A stretch of 64,000 nucleotides of DNA from Galactobacter caseinivorans (GTDB taxonomy: Bacteria > Actinomycetota > Actinomycetes > Actinomycetales > Micrococcaceae): the NCBI RefSeq assembly GCF_003640665.1, contig NZ_QQXL01000004.1:52858-116857 (forward strand), read 5' to 3'. Of the stretch, positions 1 to 8,025 are shown piece by piece. The stretch's first letter is position 1; every line of letters starts with the position of its first letter. The notes below the pieces were generated by a model. It saw nothing but the letters and a program-made list of their open reading frames with translations, did not search any database and was not told the origin of the DNA. The position numbers and the translations under genes were made by a program.

Positions 1-382
1 ACGGGTCGCTCACCCGCGCAAACAGCGGATGCCCCTGGTGGCGCACCAGCGACGTCTTCCCGTGCATCAGTTCCTCCGCGTGGGAGACCACGCCCCCAAA
101 GGCCTCGGCCAGCGCTTGGTGGCCCAAGCAGACGCCCAGCATGGGCTGGGAGGTAGCGGCGCTGTGCCGAATCACGTCGAGGCAGACCCCGGCGCCCGCG
201 GGGTTGCCGGGGCCCGGGGAGACCAGCACGCCATCATGCTCCTCCATCAGCGCAAGCACCTGATCCAACGGAAGATCGTCGTTGCGGATCACCGTGGTGT
301 GCGCGCCAAGCTCTCGCAGGTAGCCCACCAGGGTGAAGACGAAGCTGTCGTAGTTATCGATCACCAGGACTGTGGTGCTCAT
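1..382 (-). CDS. Glutamine amidotransferase subunit of anthranilate/aminodeoxychorismate synthase (3' part outside window)
   Basis: This is a class I glutamine amidotransferase that supplies ammonia from glutamine to a chorismate-using partner for tryptophan or folate synthesis. The translated N-terminus carries VIDNYDSF, the oxyanion-type loop SPGPGNP and the nucleophile motif GVCLGHQAL with the catalytic Cys. The His/Glu pair lies beyond the window edge. The ATG at 380-382 overlaps the stop of the upstream small membrane protein (ATGA), so translation is coupled. In actinobacteria this gene usually sits beside crgA, the sortase and the pknA/pknB kinases, and is annotated either trpG or pabA. 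Sequence alone does not decide between them. Confidence 0.9.
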   Translation of the reverse strand, partial: MSTTVLVIDNYDSFVFTLVGYLRELGAHTTVIRNDDLPLDQVLALMEEHDGVLVSPGPGNPAGAGVCLDVIRHSAATSQPMLGVCLGHQALAEAFGGVVSHAEELMHGKTSLVRHQGHPLFARVSDP

Positions 383-591
383 GCGGTGGCCTCGATGTGG
401 GTGGGCGTGCCCGTCAGGGCGTGGGGCGCTGCGGCGGCGTCGATGGTGGACTCGGTCCACGGGGAGAACTGGTTGGCCCAGGGGAACACGAAGTTCATGA
501 GAACCAGCACCACGAAGGCGATGAGCAGCAACGTCTGGATGATGCGGATCCAGAGCGGGCCGGGCAGGTGGCGAAAGATCCAGGAGTACAC
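379..591 (-). CDS. Small single-pass membrane protein
   Basis: The gene encodes 70 residues with one hydrophobic segment at about residues 14-36 and a short polar C-terminus. It has a GTG start one base after the sortase stop codon and an ATGA overlap with the amidotransferase gene. It is therefore embedded in the sortase-amidotransferase operon. I recognise no family. Its position between a class E sortase and trpG/pabA is its only functional hint. It lacks an obvious LPXTG-like signal, so I do not call it a sortase substrate. Confidence 0.7.
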   Translation of the reverse strand: MYSWIFRHLPGPLWIRIIQTLLLIAFVVLVLMNFVFPWANQFSPWTESTIDAAAAPHALTGTPTHIEATA

Positions 592-592
592 G

Positions 593-1333
593 TCAGCTCT
601 TCCCTCCGGGGACGGTCTTCTTCACCAAGTCGGCGATCTCAGAGGGAGCCGCCTCACCGACCGGCGCAAACTCTGTCTGCTTCATGTGCGTGATCATCCG
701 CATGGAGGTGCTGAAGGGCGGATCACAGGTGGTGAACGTGAGCAGGCTGTCCTTGGGCTCCGCCTGGGGGTCCCCGGGGACCGGGAGGATCACGTCTGAC
801 CGGCTGGGAGGCACAATCTGCGTGTTCTGGAAGGTATAGGTGTAGATGCCTTCCTTGGTCTGGATATACGCCTTGTCGCCATCGGCCAGCTTGTCCTGAT
901 CCCAGAACACCTGTCCGTGCGTCTGGCGGTGCCCAGCCAACGCCACGTTGCCCTTCTCCCCCGGCATCTGCGTGGAGGCGTAATGCCCCACGCCCACCGT
1001 GTCCAGCACCTCCATGCTTGTCCCCTCCGCGATCGGCTTGGCATAGGCCCCGCCGTACCGTGGAACGTAGAGAATCCCCCAGGTCTCGCCCTCAATCGGG
1101 ATCACCCGATTCTTGGCTCCTGGCTCTGCTGCCGGGGCCTTCCATTCCTGGGTGATGGTGGTCAAGGCGTTCTTCTGAACGCCCTCCGCTTCCAGGTTGG
1201 TCCACCACAGCTGCCAGGCCACAAAGAGCAACAGCAGCACGCCGGCAGTCAGCAGGAGCTCGCCGAAGCCTCCCACGATGATCGAAACAGCGCCGCGGCG
1301 AGGCCTCTGCCCTGCTCTATGGCTGGATCCCAC
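593..1333 (-). CDS. Class E sortase
   Basis: This is a membrane-anchored cysteine transpeptidase that attaches surface proteins to peptidoglycan. The 246-residue protein has one N-terminal membrane span (about residues 15-43). The sortase fold follows, with catalytic His135 in AGHRQ, Cys203 in LTFTTCDPP and Arg212 in SMRMITH, all spaced as in class E sortases. I chose the GTG at 1333 because it has a GGGAG ribosome binding site and places the membrane segment near the N-terminus. A longer reading would run across the divergent crgA promoter and start. It is divergent from crgA, as in many actinobacteria. Confidence 0.93.
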   Translation of the reverse strand: MGSSHRAGQRPRRGAVSIIVGGFGELLLTAGVLLLLFVAWQLWWTNLEAEGVQKNALTTITQEWKAPAAEPGAKNRVIPIEGETWGILYVPRYGGAYAKPIAEGTSMEVLDTVGVGHYASTQMPGEKGNVALAGHRQTHGQVFWDQDKLADGDKAYIQTKEGIYTYTFQNTQIVPPSRSDVILPVPGDPQAEPKDSLLTFTTCDPPFSTSMRMITHMKQTEFAPVGEAAPSEIADLVKKTVPGGKS

Positions 1334-1451
1334 GTGTATCTCCCTGTGCGTGGCGTGGCGGACGGTTAGACTAAACCGTGATCCCGCGCGCACGCGGGGT
1401 CGGTCCAGCCTATCGCCCGTCGCCCCCATACCGGGGTCGCAGGAGGAAACC

Positions 1452-1784
1452 GTGCCCGAGTCGAAGCCGTCCCGCCCCTCTGAGTCCGCAGACTCCGACC
1501 TGGAGAAGATCGGCAACCCCGCCAAGCGCGCAAGCGCCGCGGAGGAGCGCGAGCTGCAGCGCCGCAAGGCCGCCAAAGCGCAGGAATACAGGCCGGTCCC
1601 GGTCTGGTACAAGGCCATCATGTTCGGCCTCATGATCCTTGGCCTGCTGTGGATCATCACCTTCTACGTCGCCAGCCTCGTGGGCGTCCAGATCCCCATT
1701 CCCGGCATCGGCAACGCGAACATCTTCGTCGGCTTCGGCATTGCCCTGGTCGGCTTCATCATGATGATGGGCTGGCGGGACTAG
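1452..1784 (+). CDS. crgA: Cell division protein CrgA
   Basis: CrgA is a small actinobacterial divisome membrane protein that interacts with FtsZ and penicillin-binding proteins at the septum. The protein has 110 residues: a charged cytoplasmic N-terminus rich in Lys/Arg/Glu (to about 50), then two membrane spans at about 53-77 and 90-106 separated by a short Pro/Ile-rich loop. It ends WRD. The GTG start at 1452 follows a near-perfect AGGAGG at 1441-1446. Upstream in-frame codons belong to the intergenic region shared with the divergent sortase gene. Length and topology match the family. Confidence 0.95.
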   Translation: MPESKPSRPSESADSDLEKIGNPAKRASAAEERELQRRKAAKAQEYRPVPVWYKAIMFGLMILGLLWIITFYVASLVGVQIPIPGIGNANIFVGFGIALVGFIMMMGWRD

Positions 1785-1818
1785 TTTTCCGGCGCCGAGT
1801 GCGCTGTCACTTGCTGCG

Positions 1819-1850
1819 AAGGGACCTCGGGCTTCACGCCGGGGTCCCTT
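1819..1850 (+). terminator. Hairpin after crgA
   Basis: An 8-bp perfect stem AAGGGACC/GGTCCCTT surrounds a GC-rich loop 35 bp after the crgA stop. There is no long T-run, so it is a plausible but unproven terminator. Confidence 0.5.
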
Positions 1851-1984
1851 CGCCGTTCCCTGACGTCGCCCGCTGACGCATCGCGCGCCGTCGGGCAGTG
1901 TATTCTGGAGTCTTACCGACGCGGCGTCGATAACTGTTGACGCACCACCACAGCCAGCGGGCACCACGCCCCAAGGAGCCCCAC

Positions 1985-2479
1985 ATGCCCACGCCAGCAC
2001 CCGCGCAAAGCGCCCCCGCCGCGCTCTCCCCCAAGCGCCTCTACGGCTTCCTTGCCCTGGCGGAGATGGTCACGTGGGCCCTGCTCATCCTGGGAATGGT
2101 GCTCAAGTACTCCGGCGTGAGCCAGGCCTTTGTGCCCGTGTTTGGCATGATCCACGGCATCGTCTTTGTGGCGTACTGCGTGGTGACCGTTTTTGTGTGG
2201 ATCGACGGCCGCTGGAGCCTGGGCCGCGGCCTGCTTGGCCTGGCGTCCGCGATCATCCCGTTCTGCACCTACCCGTTTGAGCGCAGCATGGACCGGCGCG
2301 GGCTCCTCGGAGCGCAGTGGCGCCTGCGAGCAGGCGGCGAGGCACCCTCCAGCCTGCCAGAGAAGCTGCAGGCCTGGGCGCTGCGCAATCCGTGGCTCGC
2401 GGTGGTCCTCGGCGTGGTCCTGGTGGCCGCAGTGGTCACCGTGCTGCTGATTCTTGGCCCCCCAGTCCCCAAGGGCTAA
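1985..2479 (+). CDS. DUF3817 family membrane protein
   Basis: This is an uncharacterised integral membrane protein of 164 residues. After a Pro/Ala-rich N-terminus the segment KRLYGFLALAEMVTWALLILGM begins the DUF3817 region. It is followed by FGMIHGIVFVAYCV, a third segment with a CTYPFERS motif, and a final C-terminal span, giving about four membrane spans. The ATG at 1985 follows CAAGGAG. DUF3817 proteins are common in actinobacteria and their function is unknown. The gene stands alone between crgA and a convergent DUF4442 gene. Confidence 0.85.
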   Translation: MPTPAPAQSAPAALSPKRLYGFLALAEMVTWALLILGMVLKYSGVSQAFVPVFGMIHGIVFVAYCVVTVFVWIDGRWSLGRGLLGLASAIIPFCTYPFERSMDRRGLLGAQWRLRAGGEAPSSLPEKLQAWALRNPWLAVVLGVVLVAAVVTVLLILGPPVPKG

Positions 2480-2491
2480 GCCCCCGCCGCT

Positions 2492-3055
2492 CTACCCCTG
2501 GGACGCGCGCTTGCGCCGGACGTAGATCCGCTTGCGATAGCGCGCCACCACGGTGCCATCCGGCGCCGTCAGCTCGGTCTCAAACCAGCGCAGCACCTTC
2601 TCGCCTCCCTCAGCTTGGGCTCGTAGCTGCTCCAGTTGCTCCTGGCTCACGCTAAAGGTCGCATGTATGGCGCGGCGGCCCGGAGAGACGAACTCGATCT
2701 CGCCGGCCTGATCCCACACCACGTAACCGGGACCAAGGCCGCGCAGGACCAACAGCATGAACCACGGATCCGCCATGGAAAACAGCGAGCCGCCAAACTG
2801 GGTGCCCACATAGTTGGCGTTCAGCGGCGAGCGGCGCAGACGCACCCGCACGCTGCGCCATTCCGGGTCAATATGCTCCACCACAACGCCCGCTCCCAGG
2901 AACGGCGGCCAGATGTTCATGCCCCACTTCAGCGTGCGCGGCGAGCCAAGCACCTCGCTCCACGCGCCGGAGCTGGCGTGGCGGACGGTGCTGGCCGCCT
3001 TGGAAACGGGTGCGGGAAGGCGCAGGCCTGCCCGACGGCGCGTGGGTGCGTTCAT
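2492..3055 (-). CDS. DUF4442 / hotdog-fold thioesterase-like protein
   Basis: The 187-residue protein contains the DUF4442 hotdog core, relatives of PaaI-type acyl-CoA thioesterases. The segment LNANYVGTQFGGSLFSMADPWFMLL holds the conserved helix, and WDQAGEIEFVSPGRRAIHATF is the following sheet. The N-terminal 20 residues are Arg/Pro-rich and poorly conserved. Start chosen at the ATG at 3055; the upstream ribosome binding site is weak, so an ATG 12 codons upstream is possible. It is convergent with the DUF3817 gene. The substrate is unknown. Confidence 0.8.
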   Translation of the reverse strand: MNAPTRRRAGLRLPAPVSKAASTVRHASSGAWSEVLGSPRTLKWGMNIWPPFLGAGVVVEHIDPEWRSVRVRLRRSPLNANYVGTQFGGSLFSMADPWFMLLVLRGLGPGYVVWDQAGEIEFVSPGRRAIHATFSVSQEQLEQLRAQAEGGEKVLRWFETELTAPDGTVVARYRKRIYVRRKRASQG

Positions 3056-3133
3056 GGCTTCACGGTACGTGACGCTACTGGTCAGTAACAAACGACCCGG
3101 CCGCGGGCCATGGTGTCTTCAGCACCGTTTCCT

Positions 3134-4237
3134 TTAGTACCGCTTCATGGAGACGCCAATGCGCACCGGCTTGAACCCTACCCGTTCATAGACGCCGTTG
3201 GCGCCCGTGGGGCTCGCAGCATCCACTCCCAGGTCCACGCGGTCCATGCCGGCCCGCTTGGCCGCCCGCACCACGTCAGCCAGCAACTCGGTGGCCAGGT
3301 GACGACCCCGCGCCCTGCGGCGGGTTCCCACCAGCGCGACGTAGAGCTCACCCGGCTCCCACTCCTCGGAGAGGATGTAGGCGTCCACCGCATCCAGCGG
3401 GTCAAGCGCGGGATCCACCGCGATACGGGAGAGCTCAGAGCGATTCACACGGCGACTCCGGAAGCTTTCCCACCGCTCCCGCGTGCTCTCACTGGAGCCC
3501 CAGTGGTCCCTGAAGGCTTCATTGTGGGCCAGGCGCACCGCCTCCGAGTCATTGTTGGAGCCGGAAAAGGCGGGGATTCGCCCGCGGGGGTCATCCTCTG
3601 TCCTGCCGCTTGGATCACTCCACTCATCCAGCACCACGCGCATATCCGTGAACCAGCGTGCCGCCTCAAAGCCCAGGTTGCTCAGGAGCTCCGCCGAGTC
3701 AGAATCCTCCTCGCGGCCCCACGCCTCCAGCGCCGGAGTCGACTCTGGGAACTTCTCCTGCGCCAGGCCGCGCCCATGGAACATGCCCCAGGTCACCAGC
3801 GCTGTGCCCACGCCACGCTTGCGGTACTCCGGGTGCACGCCTCCGCTGACGTGAACCCGGATCTCCCCGTCTCGTGGGGCCCCGCTCAGGTAGACCGTGA
3901 CCCAGCCGATGAGGGTGCCTTCAACCTCCACCACGCGAATGTCGCGCTCCCGCTCCAGTCCGGGCGTCTCCCACTCCTCCAGGAGGTCCTCCACCGTCTG
4001 CTTCTCGTCGGTGTCATCCACCACGGCCAGCAGCGTGGCAAGCTCCGCGAGCGCCTCAGCGTCCTCCAGCGTCGCCGGGCGCAGGGCATGCGCCCCCATC
4101 GTGCCCTGCCGGCCCGGGTCATGCTCGCCCGGGTCTTGCGCTCCCGCGCCCTGGGAGGACGAATCCTGCGCGCCAAGATCCTGCGCGTGAGCATCCGGCC
4201 CGGTCATGTCCTGTTCCTTCATGTCCCGCTCAGTCAC
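3134..4237 (-). CDS. Tandem GNAT-domain N-acetyltransferase
   Basis: The 367-residue protein has two GNAT folds. The first (about residues 50-200) contains the acetyl-CoA loop HPEYRKRGVGTALV. The second (about 210-367) contains RRRARGRHLATELLADVV and ends with ANGVYERVGFKPV, a classic GNAT terminus. The layout resembles mycothiol synthase MshD and its relatives, but I do not see enough to call MshD. The chosen start is GTG 4237 with a CAGGAG ribosome binding site. About 45 N-terminal residues are a low-complexity Gln/Asp/Ala tract; a later ATG at 4099 would skip it. Confidence 0.82.
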   Translation of the reverse strand: MTERDMKEQDMTGPDAHAQDLGAQDSSSQGAGAQDPGEHDPGRQGTMGAHALRPATLEDAEALAELATLLAVVDDTDEKQTVEDLLEEWETPGLERERDIRVVEVEGTLIGWVTVYLSGAPRDGEIRVHVSGGVHPEYRKRGVGTALVTWGMFHGRGLAQEKFPESTPALEAWGREEDSDSAELLSNLGFEAARWFTDMRVVLDEWSDPSGRTEDDPRGRIPAFSGSNNDSEAVRLAHNEAFRDHWGSSESTRERWESFRSRRVNRSELSRIAVDPALDPLDAVDAYILSEEWEPGELYVALVGTRRRARGRHLATELLADVVRAAKRAGMDRVDLGVDAASPTGANGVYERVGFKPVRIGVSMKRY

Positions 4238-4616
4238 GTCCGACTCCTGAACTGTCGTGGTTGGGCTGCGCCTGTCTTGGCTGCGCCCCGTCCCTCTTGG
4301 CTGCGCCGCGTCTGTCTTGACTGCGTAGTCATCGCTGCGGGCTGGTGCCCACCGTGCGCCGGCGAGGGGCGAACCACTCCCCCTACAATGATTGATGTTT
4401 CCCAATCACAAGGCGCTAGCCCAGATTAGCCCATCTTGTCCCCAGCGACCAGGGCAATCCAGGGGCGGCCACGTGATTCCTTGGCTAGCACTCGTGCACA
4501 TCCTGTTCACGAAGGTTATCCACAGGTGTGGATGGAATCGGGGGAAAACTCCATCGGGCTGCAGCTTGACGCCCACATCCTTACTCTCCCGGGGAATCTC
4601 ACGACCGCATTCCTCA

Positions 4617-4647
4617 AATCACATGGCTGTAAGTTGTCCACACTGTG
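4617..4647 (+). repeat. 31-bp direct repeat, copy 1, containing a DnaA-box-like word
   Basis: The sequence from AATCACATG to ACACTGTG matches 4920-4950 at 29 of 31 positions (GC replaced by CG in the middle). Each copy holds TTGTCCACA followed by an inverted TGTG half. Confidence 0.85.
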
Positions 4648-4919
4648 GAGAAGTTCTGTGGACGGAGGCCTTGTCCACGGGCCGGCAACAGACGCCTCGT
4701 GGCTGAGTTCCCCCAGGTTTTCGCGGGTTTATCTGCACGTGCGCGTCCCCAGCCCCCAGTTGTCCACCACCGGTGGATGAAGTTATCCACAGCTGTGGAT
4801 CAAAACTGTGAGTATCTATGTCCACAGGTGCATATCGGGCCTGGGGAATACTCCGTACGCCCCTACTCCAGGGGATCTTTACCCCCCTCACGATGCCGTC
4901 GGTGCCCTGGCGGCCACCG

Positions 4920-4950
4920 AATCACATGCGTGTAAGTTGTCCACACTGTG
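4920..4950 (+). repeat. 31-bp direct repeat, copy 2, containing a DnaA-box-like word
   Basis: Second copy of the repeat at 4617-4647, with two substitutions, about 300 bp away and in the same orientation. Confidence 0.85.
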
Positions 4951-4990
4951 CACAACCCCTGTGGGCAACCGTGGGTTACCCCCAACGCAG

Positions 4991-5040
4991 ACGGGCCCCG
5001 CGCCGGCCTTCCCTGAGGGATGGATCGGTGCGGGGCCCGT
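4991..5040 (-). terminator. Hairpin downstream of the rhomboid gene
   Basis: An 11-bp perfect inverted repeat, ACGGGCCCCGC/GCGGGGCCCGT, with a 28-nt loop lies 85 bp after the rhomboid stop. There is no T-run; it probably ends leftward transcription. Confidence 0.5.
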
Positions 5041-5125
5041 GGGCAGACGGCGGCTCGAAGGCCGCGGCCGAGGGCGGCGCCAGGGCAGGTGGCCGAGGAC
5101 GCCGGCGCGGTGGGTGGCTGCGGCG

Positions 5126-6004
5126 CTAACCGATGGCGCGTGCGCCGGTCAGGAGCGCATAGCTGACCCAGACGCTCACACCGCTCAGTGCGGCGGCCAG
5201 TACCAGGGTGAGCACCGCGTGATAGGCCTCCCTGGCCTTGAGCTTGCGCCCGCTGGCAAAGATGAATCCCAGCAGGATGCCGGTCACCAATCCGCCCACG
5301 TGGGCCTCCCAAGAGACCCCGGAACCGATCGTGAACCCGTACACCAGGTTGATCCCGAGGATCACGGCCATGGCAATGAGGTTCTGGCGATCCTTGCGCA
5401 GCTCCACCAGAAGCGCGCCGCCAATGGCGAAGATGCCGCCGGAGGCCCCCAACGTGGGGGTCAGCGGGTTGCCAAGCAGGGCAACACCCACCGTTCCGCC
5501 CAGGACCCCGACCAGGAAGATGGCGGCGAAGCGCCAATGCCCCACCACCGGTTCAAGAGCGCGGCCAAGGAACCACAGGGAGAGCATGTTCATGGCCAGG
5601 TGCAGCGAGAGAATGCTTGAGTCGTCGTGCAGGAAGCCCCCGGAAAGGAGCCGCCAGGGTTCCAAGTAGAGATAGGGCGTGTAGTCCAGCAGCAGCTCCG
5701 TCAGGCCGGGTACCACCAGCTGGAGTCCAAACATCACCACGCACAAGCCAATGATGGAGTAGGTCACCAGGAGCGGACGCTGCCGGATAGCGACTCCGTT
5801 GCTTGACCGCACCGTGGGGATGCGTTCCTGGCCCTGGCGCACGCAGTCAACACACTGCACACCCACGGGCGCCGGGCGCTGGCACTCCACACACGCCGGC
5901 CGGCCGCAGCGCTGGCAGCTGATGTAGCTCACACGGTCCGGGTGCCGTGGGCAGACGGGCGGGGCATCGTGAGCGGGGACGTGGCCGCCGTAGGGCTGGT
6001 TCAT
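5126..6004 (-). CDS. Rhomboid family intramembrane serine protease with N-terminal zinc-finger-like region
   Basis: The 292-residue protein is predicted to cleave transmembrane substrates within the membrane. Residues 18-54 hold Cys/His pairs (C18, H21, C30, C33, C38, C41, C51, C54) that look like a B-box or small zinc-binding module. Six or more membrane spans follow. The rhomboid dyad is Ser188 in GASGGIFA and His235 in SWEAHVGGL, and the loop motif EPWRLLSGGFLH precedes them. Start is the ATG at 6004. It lies upstream of the crgA region and downstream of the cyclophilin gene on the same strand, an arrangement common in Micrococcales. Confidence 0.94.
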   Translation of the reverse strand: MNQPYGGHVPAHDAPPVCPRHPDRVSYISCQRCGRPACVECQRPAPVGVQCVDCVRQGQERIPTVRSSNGVAIRQRPLLVTYSIIGLCVVMFGLQLVVPGLTELLLDYTPYLYLEPWRLLSGGFLHDDSSILSLHLAMNMLSLWFLGRALEPVVGHWRFAAIFLVGVLGGTVGVALLGNPLTPTLGASGGIFAIGGALLVELRKDRQNLIAMAVILGINLVYGFTIGSGVSWEAHVGGLVTGILLGFIFASGRKLKAREAYHAVLTLVLAAALSGVSVWVSYALLTGARAIG

Positions 6005-6062
6005 CCGTGATTCCTTGAGGCAGAGGGCCGGGGAAGTGGTGTCCCCGGTGGGGAGACCACAA

Positions 6063-6094
6063 GGGCGGCCCCAGCACTCAGGCTGGGACCGCCC
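6063..6094 (-). terminator. Hairpin after the cyclophilin gene
   Basis: GGGCGGCCCCAGC pairs with GCTGGGACCGCCC (one mismatch) across a 6-nt loop, 20 bp beyond the cyclophilin stop. Confidence 0.6.
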
Positions 6095-6115
6095 CTAGAG
6101 CGAGGTCGGGTTGGC

Positions 6116-6661
6116 TCAGACAGCCTCGACGTCGATGGAAGAGATGACGACGTCTTCCAGGGGCTTGTCGCGACCGTCGGTGGCGACGGCGTTGAGGGAG
6201 TCCACGATGGCGCGTGAGGCGTCATCTGCCACCTCGCCGAAGATGGTGTGCTTGCCCTGCAGCCAGGTGGTGGGCACGGAGGTGATGAAGAACTGCGAGC
6301 CGTTGGTGCCGCGGCCCATGCGGATGCCGGCGTTGGCCATGGCCAGCTTGTACGGCGCGACGAAGTCGAGATCGGGGTTGATCTCATCGTCAAACGCGTA
6401 GCCCGGGCCGCCGATGCCCTGGCCAAGCGGATCGCCGCCCTGGATCATGAAGTCCTTGATGATGCGGTGGAAGATGGTGCCGTTGTAGAGCGGCGTGCCC
6501 TCGCGCTGCTCGCCGGTGGCCGGATCCACCCAGCTGCGCTCGCCCGTGGCCAGGCCAACGAAGTTCTCTACGGTCTTGGGCGCGTGATTGCCAAAGAGGT
6601 TGATGACGATGTCACCCTGCGTGGTGTGGACAGTTGCCTTGTGCGTGGGAATAGCAGTCAT
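6116..6661 (-). CDS. Cyclophilin-type peptidyl-prolyl cis-trans isomerase
   Basis: A 181-residue cytoplasmic cyclophilin that catalyses prolyl isomerisation during folding. The signature FHRIIKDFMIQGGD includes the catalytic Arg. NGSQFFIT and the tryptophan loop WLQGKHTIFGEV are intact. No signal peptide is present. The ATG at 6661 is followed immediately by the first beta strand, and the length fits single-domain actinobacterial PpiA/PpiB enzymes. It is followed on the same strand by the rhomboid gene after a hairpin. Confidence 0.95.
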   Translation of the reverse strand: MTAIPTHKATVHTTQGDIVINLFGNHAPKTVENFVGLATGERSWVDPATGEQREGTPLYNGTIFHRIIKDFMIQGGDPLGQGIGGPGYAFDDEINPDLDFVAPYKLAMANAGIRMGRGTNGSQFFITSVPTTWLQGKHTIFGEVADDASRAIVDSLNAVATDGRDKPLEDVVISSIDVEAV

Positions 6662-6808
6662 GGCTTCATTCTTTCATGTGGACCCTGAATGCGGCCTGCC
6701 CGAAACCTTCGCGGACAGTGAACATCACCAACATGGCGCTTTTCGCATGCAACCCACAGAACGGGGCGATAGTCTGACGGGAAGACCGGAATGAAAGGGT
6801 GGAGACCT

Positions 6809-7867
6809 GTGCATAACAAGAACACCGTGGCTCGAGACGTTCAGAAGAGCGTCGCCGAGACCGTTGAGAACGTCAAGGAGTGGGCTGCACCTCGCGTCCA
6901 CGCCGCAGCCGAGGCCCTCTCGCAGGGCTACGAGCAGGTGGCTCCGAAGATTCAGGAGGGTCTGGACGCGGCCCGCGACAGGGCCGAGGACCTGGTTGAG
7001 CGGGTGCAGGAGAACGCCGCTCCCAAGCTCCAGGAGCTCAGCGACAAGGCCTCAGAGGTGGGCAAGCAGGCCAGCGCCACCATGAACGACGTCGCGGGGA
7101 CAGTTCGCGAGAAGGCTGACCAGGGCACTGCCCAGGTTGCGGCGTTCGCCAACACTGCGAAGGCAGACGCCACGGCGGCCGCCCGCAACGCTGTCAGCGA
7201 CGCGAAGAAGGGGGGCACCAAGGTGTCCAAGAAGGTCAAGGTCTCCAAGCGTGACCTGAAGAAGCAGGCCGCGAATGCCTCGAAGGCCGCCAAGCAGGCA
7301 GCCGCAGAGGCCACCGCACGCGCCAAGGGCAACAAGAAGAAGAATGGTGGCAAGAAGTTCTTCCTCTTCGTGCTCTTCTCTGGCCTGGTCGCCGGCGGCA
7401 TCGCCATCTGGCGTGCATCCAAGCCGGTGGAGGACCCGTGGAAGAACCCCGCACAGCAGGATCCGGCCCCGCAGGCCGCCTCCAAGCCGGCAGGCCAGCA
7501 GGCTTCCACCACCGCTGAGGTCAAGGACAAGGTGGCTCAAGCTGCCGCCGAGACCAAGCAGAACGTCACCGAGGCCAAGGACGCAGTTAAGGCGAACACC
7601 GCCGACGCAGCCAAGGACGCCGGTGCCAAGGCCGAGACTCGCTCGCAGACGGCCGACCAGAAGGTTGCAGAGGCCAAGGATTCCGCGGCCACCGCAGCCA
7701 AGCACGTGGCGGAGAAGACCGAAGAGGTGGCCAAGGCCGCCGCTGACAAGGTCACCGAGGCCAAGGGCAACGTGGCAGCCGCCGCCAAGGACGCCGGCCA
7801 GAAGGTGGAGTCCGCCACCGAGCAGAACAAGACGCAGGCACCCAAGCCGGGGCCCGCAGCGAAGTAG
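6809..7867 (+). CDS. Lys/Ala-rich helical protein with one membrane span
   Basis: About 352 residues of unknown function. Residues 1-180 are amphipathic helix with repeated EXXXKA-type heptads, followed by a Lys-rich stretch (KKGGTKVSKKVKVSKRDLKK). One membrane span, FFLFVLFSGLVAGGIAIW, lies near residue 193. The distal part is again repetitive Ala/Lys/Glu helix resembling LEA or apolipoprotein-like repeats. I chose GTG 6809, preceded by GGTGGAG; ATG 6791 in frame is the alternative. It is monocistronic, with a strong terminator. Similar composition occurs in histone-like and stress-protection proteins, but no function can be assigned. Confidence 0.8.
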   Translation: MHNKNTVARDVQKSVAETVENVKEWAAPRVHAAAEALSQGYEQVAPKIQEGLDAARDRAEDLVERVQENAAPKLQELSDKASEVGKQASATMNDVAGTVREKADQGTAQVAAFANTAKADATAAARNAVSDAKKGGTKVSKKVKVSKRDLKKQAANASKAAKQAAAEATARAKGNKKKNGGKKFFLFVLFSGLVAGGIAIWRASKPVEDPWKNPAQQDPAPQAASKPAGQQASTTAEVKDKVAQAAAETKQNVTEAKDAVKANTADAAKDAGAKAETRSQTADQKVAEAKDSAATAAKHVAEKTEEVAKAAADKVTEAKGNVAAAAKDAGQKVESATEQNKTQAPKPGPAAK

Positions 7868-7891
7868 CTTCACCCAGTAGGGAGCTGCACC

Positions 7892-7937
7892 GGAAGGGGC
7901 GGCGCCGCGGGACTCTTCCCGCGGCGTCGCCCCTTCC
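7892..7937 (+). terminator. Strong intrinsic terminator of the helical-protein gene
   Basis: A long GC stem runs from GGAAGGGGCG at 7892 through CGCCGCGGG and back to CGCCCCTTCC at 7937, with two mismatches and a short loop, followed by GTTT. Confidence 0.8.
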
Positions 7938-7977
7938 GTTTCCCGGTGTCCGCGCGATCCAACGGGTCAGAACGCAG

Positions 7978-8025
7978 CAGGCTCACAACGCGCCAGGCAC
8001 ACAACGCATCAGGCACACAACGCAT
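7978..8025. repeat. Three tandem 16-bp units
   Basis: Units of CAGGCACACAACGCAT lie at 7994-8009 and 8010-8025 (identical), with a diverged unit at 7978-7993, between the helical-protein terminator and the tRNA-Ala hairpin. Confidence 0.85.

Larger units (their letters stand above)
4238..5125. other. Gene-free 0.89-kb stretch rich in DnaA-box-like 9-mers
   Basis: I see no convincing gene here: the open frames lack ribosome binding sites and break across repeated words. The left end has several CTTGGCTGCGCC-type repeats (4260-4330). Between 4516 and 4968 there are two exact TTATCCACA words (4516-4524 and 4783-4791) and two TTGTCCACA words (4634-4642 and 4937-4945). Reverse or one-off forms lie at 4527, 4644, 4657, 4671, 4760, 4794, 4818, 4947 and 4960. 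This is the strongest DnaA-box cluster I see outside the dnaA region. Confidence 0.7.

Noticed and set aside
3110-4429. Long plus-strand open frame opposite the tandem-GNAT gene
   Set aside because: It is the antisense shadow of a gene with clear GNAT motifs; no ribosome binding site and no family features.
4436-4935. Overlapping small plus-strand ORFs in the DnaA-box cluster
   Set aside because: They consist mainly of translated repeats of the box words, without a ribosome binding site or conserved composition.
7052-7873. Gly/Leu/Cys-rich minus-strand frame and Arg/Pro-rich plus frame within the helical-protein gene
   Set aside because: Frame shadows of repetitive Lys/Ala codons; only the +1 frame has a plausible start and terminator.
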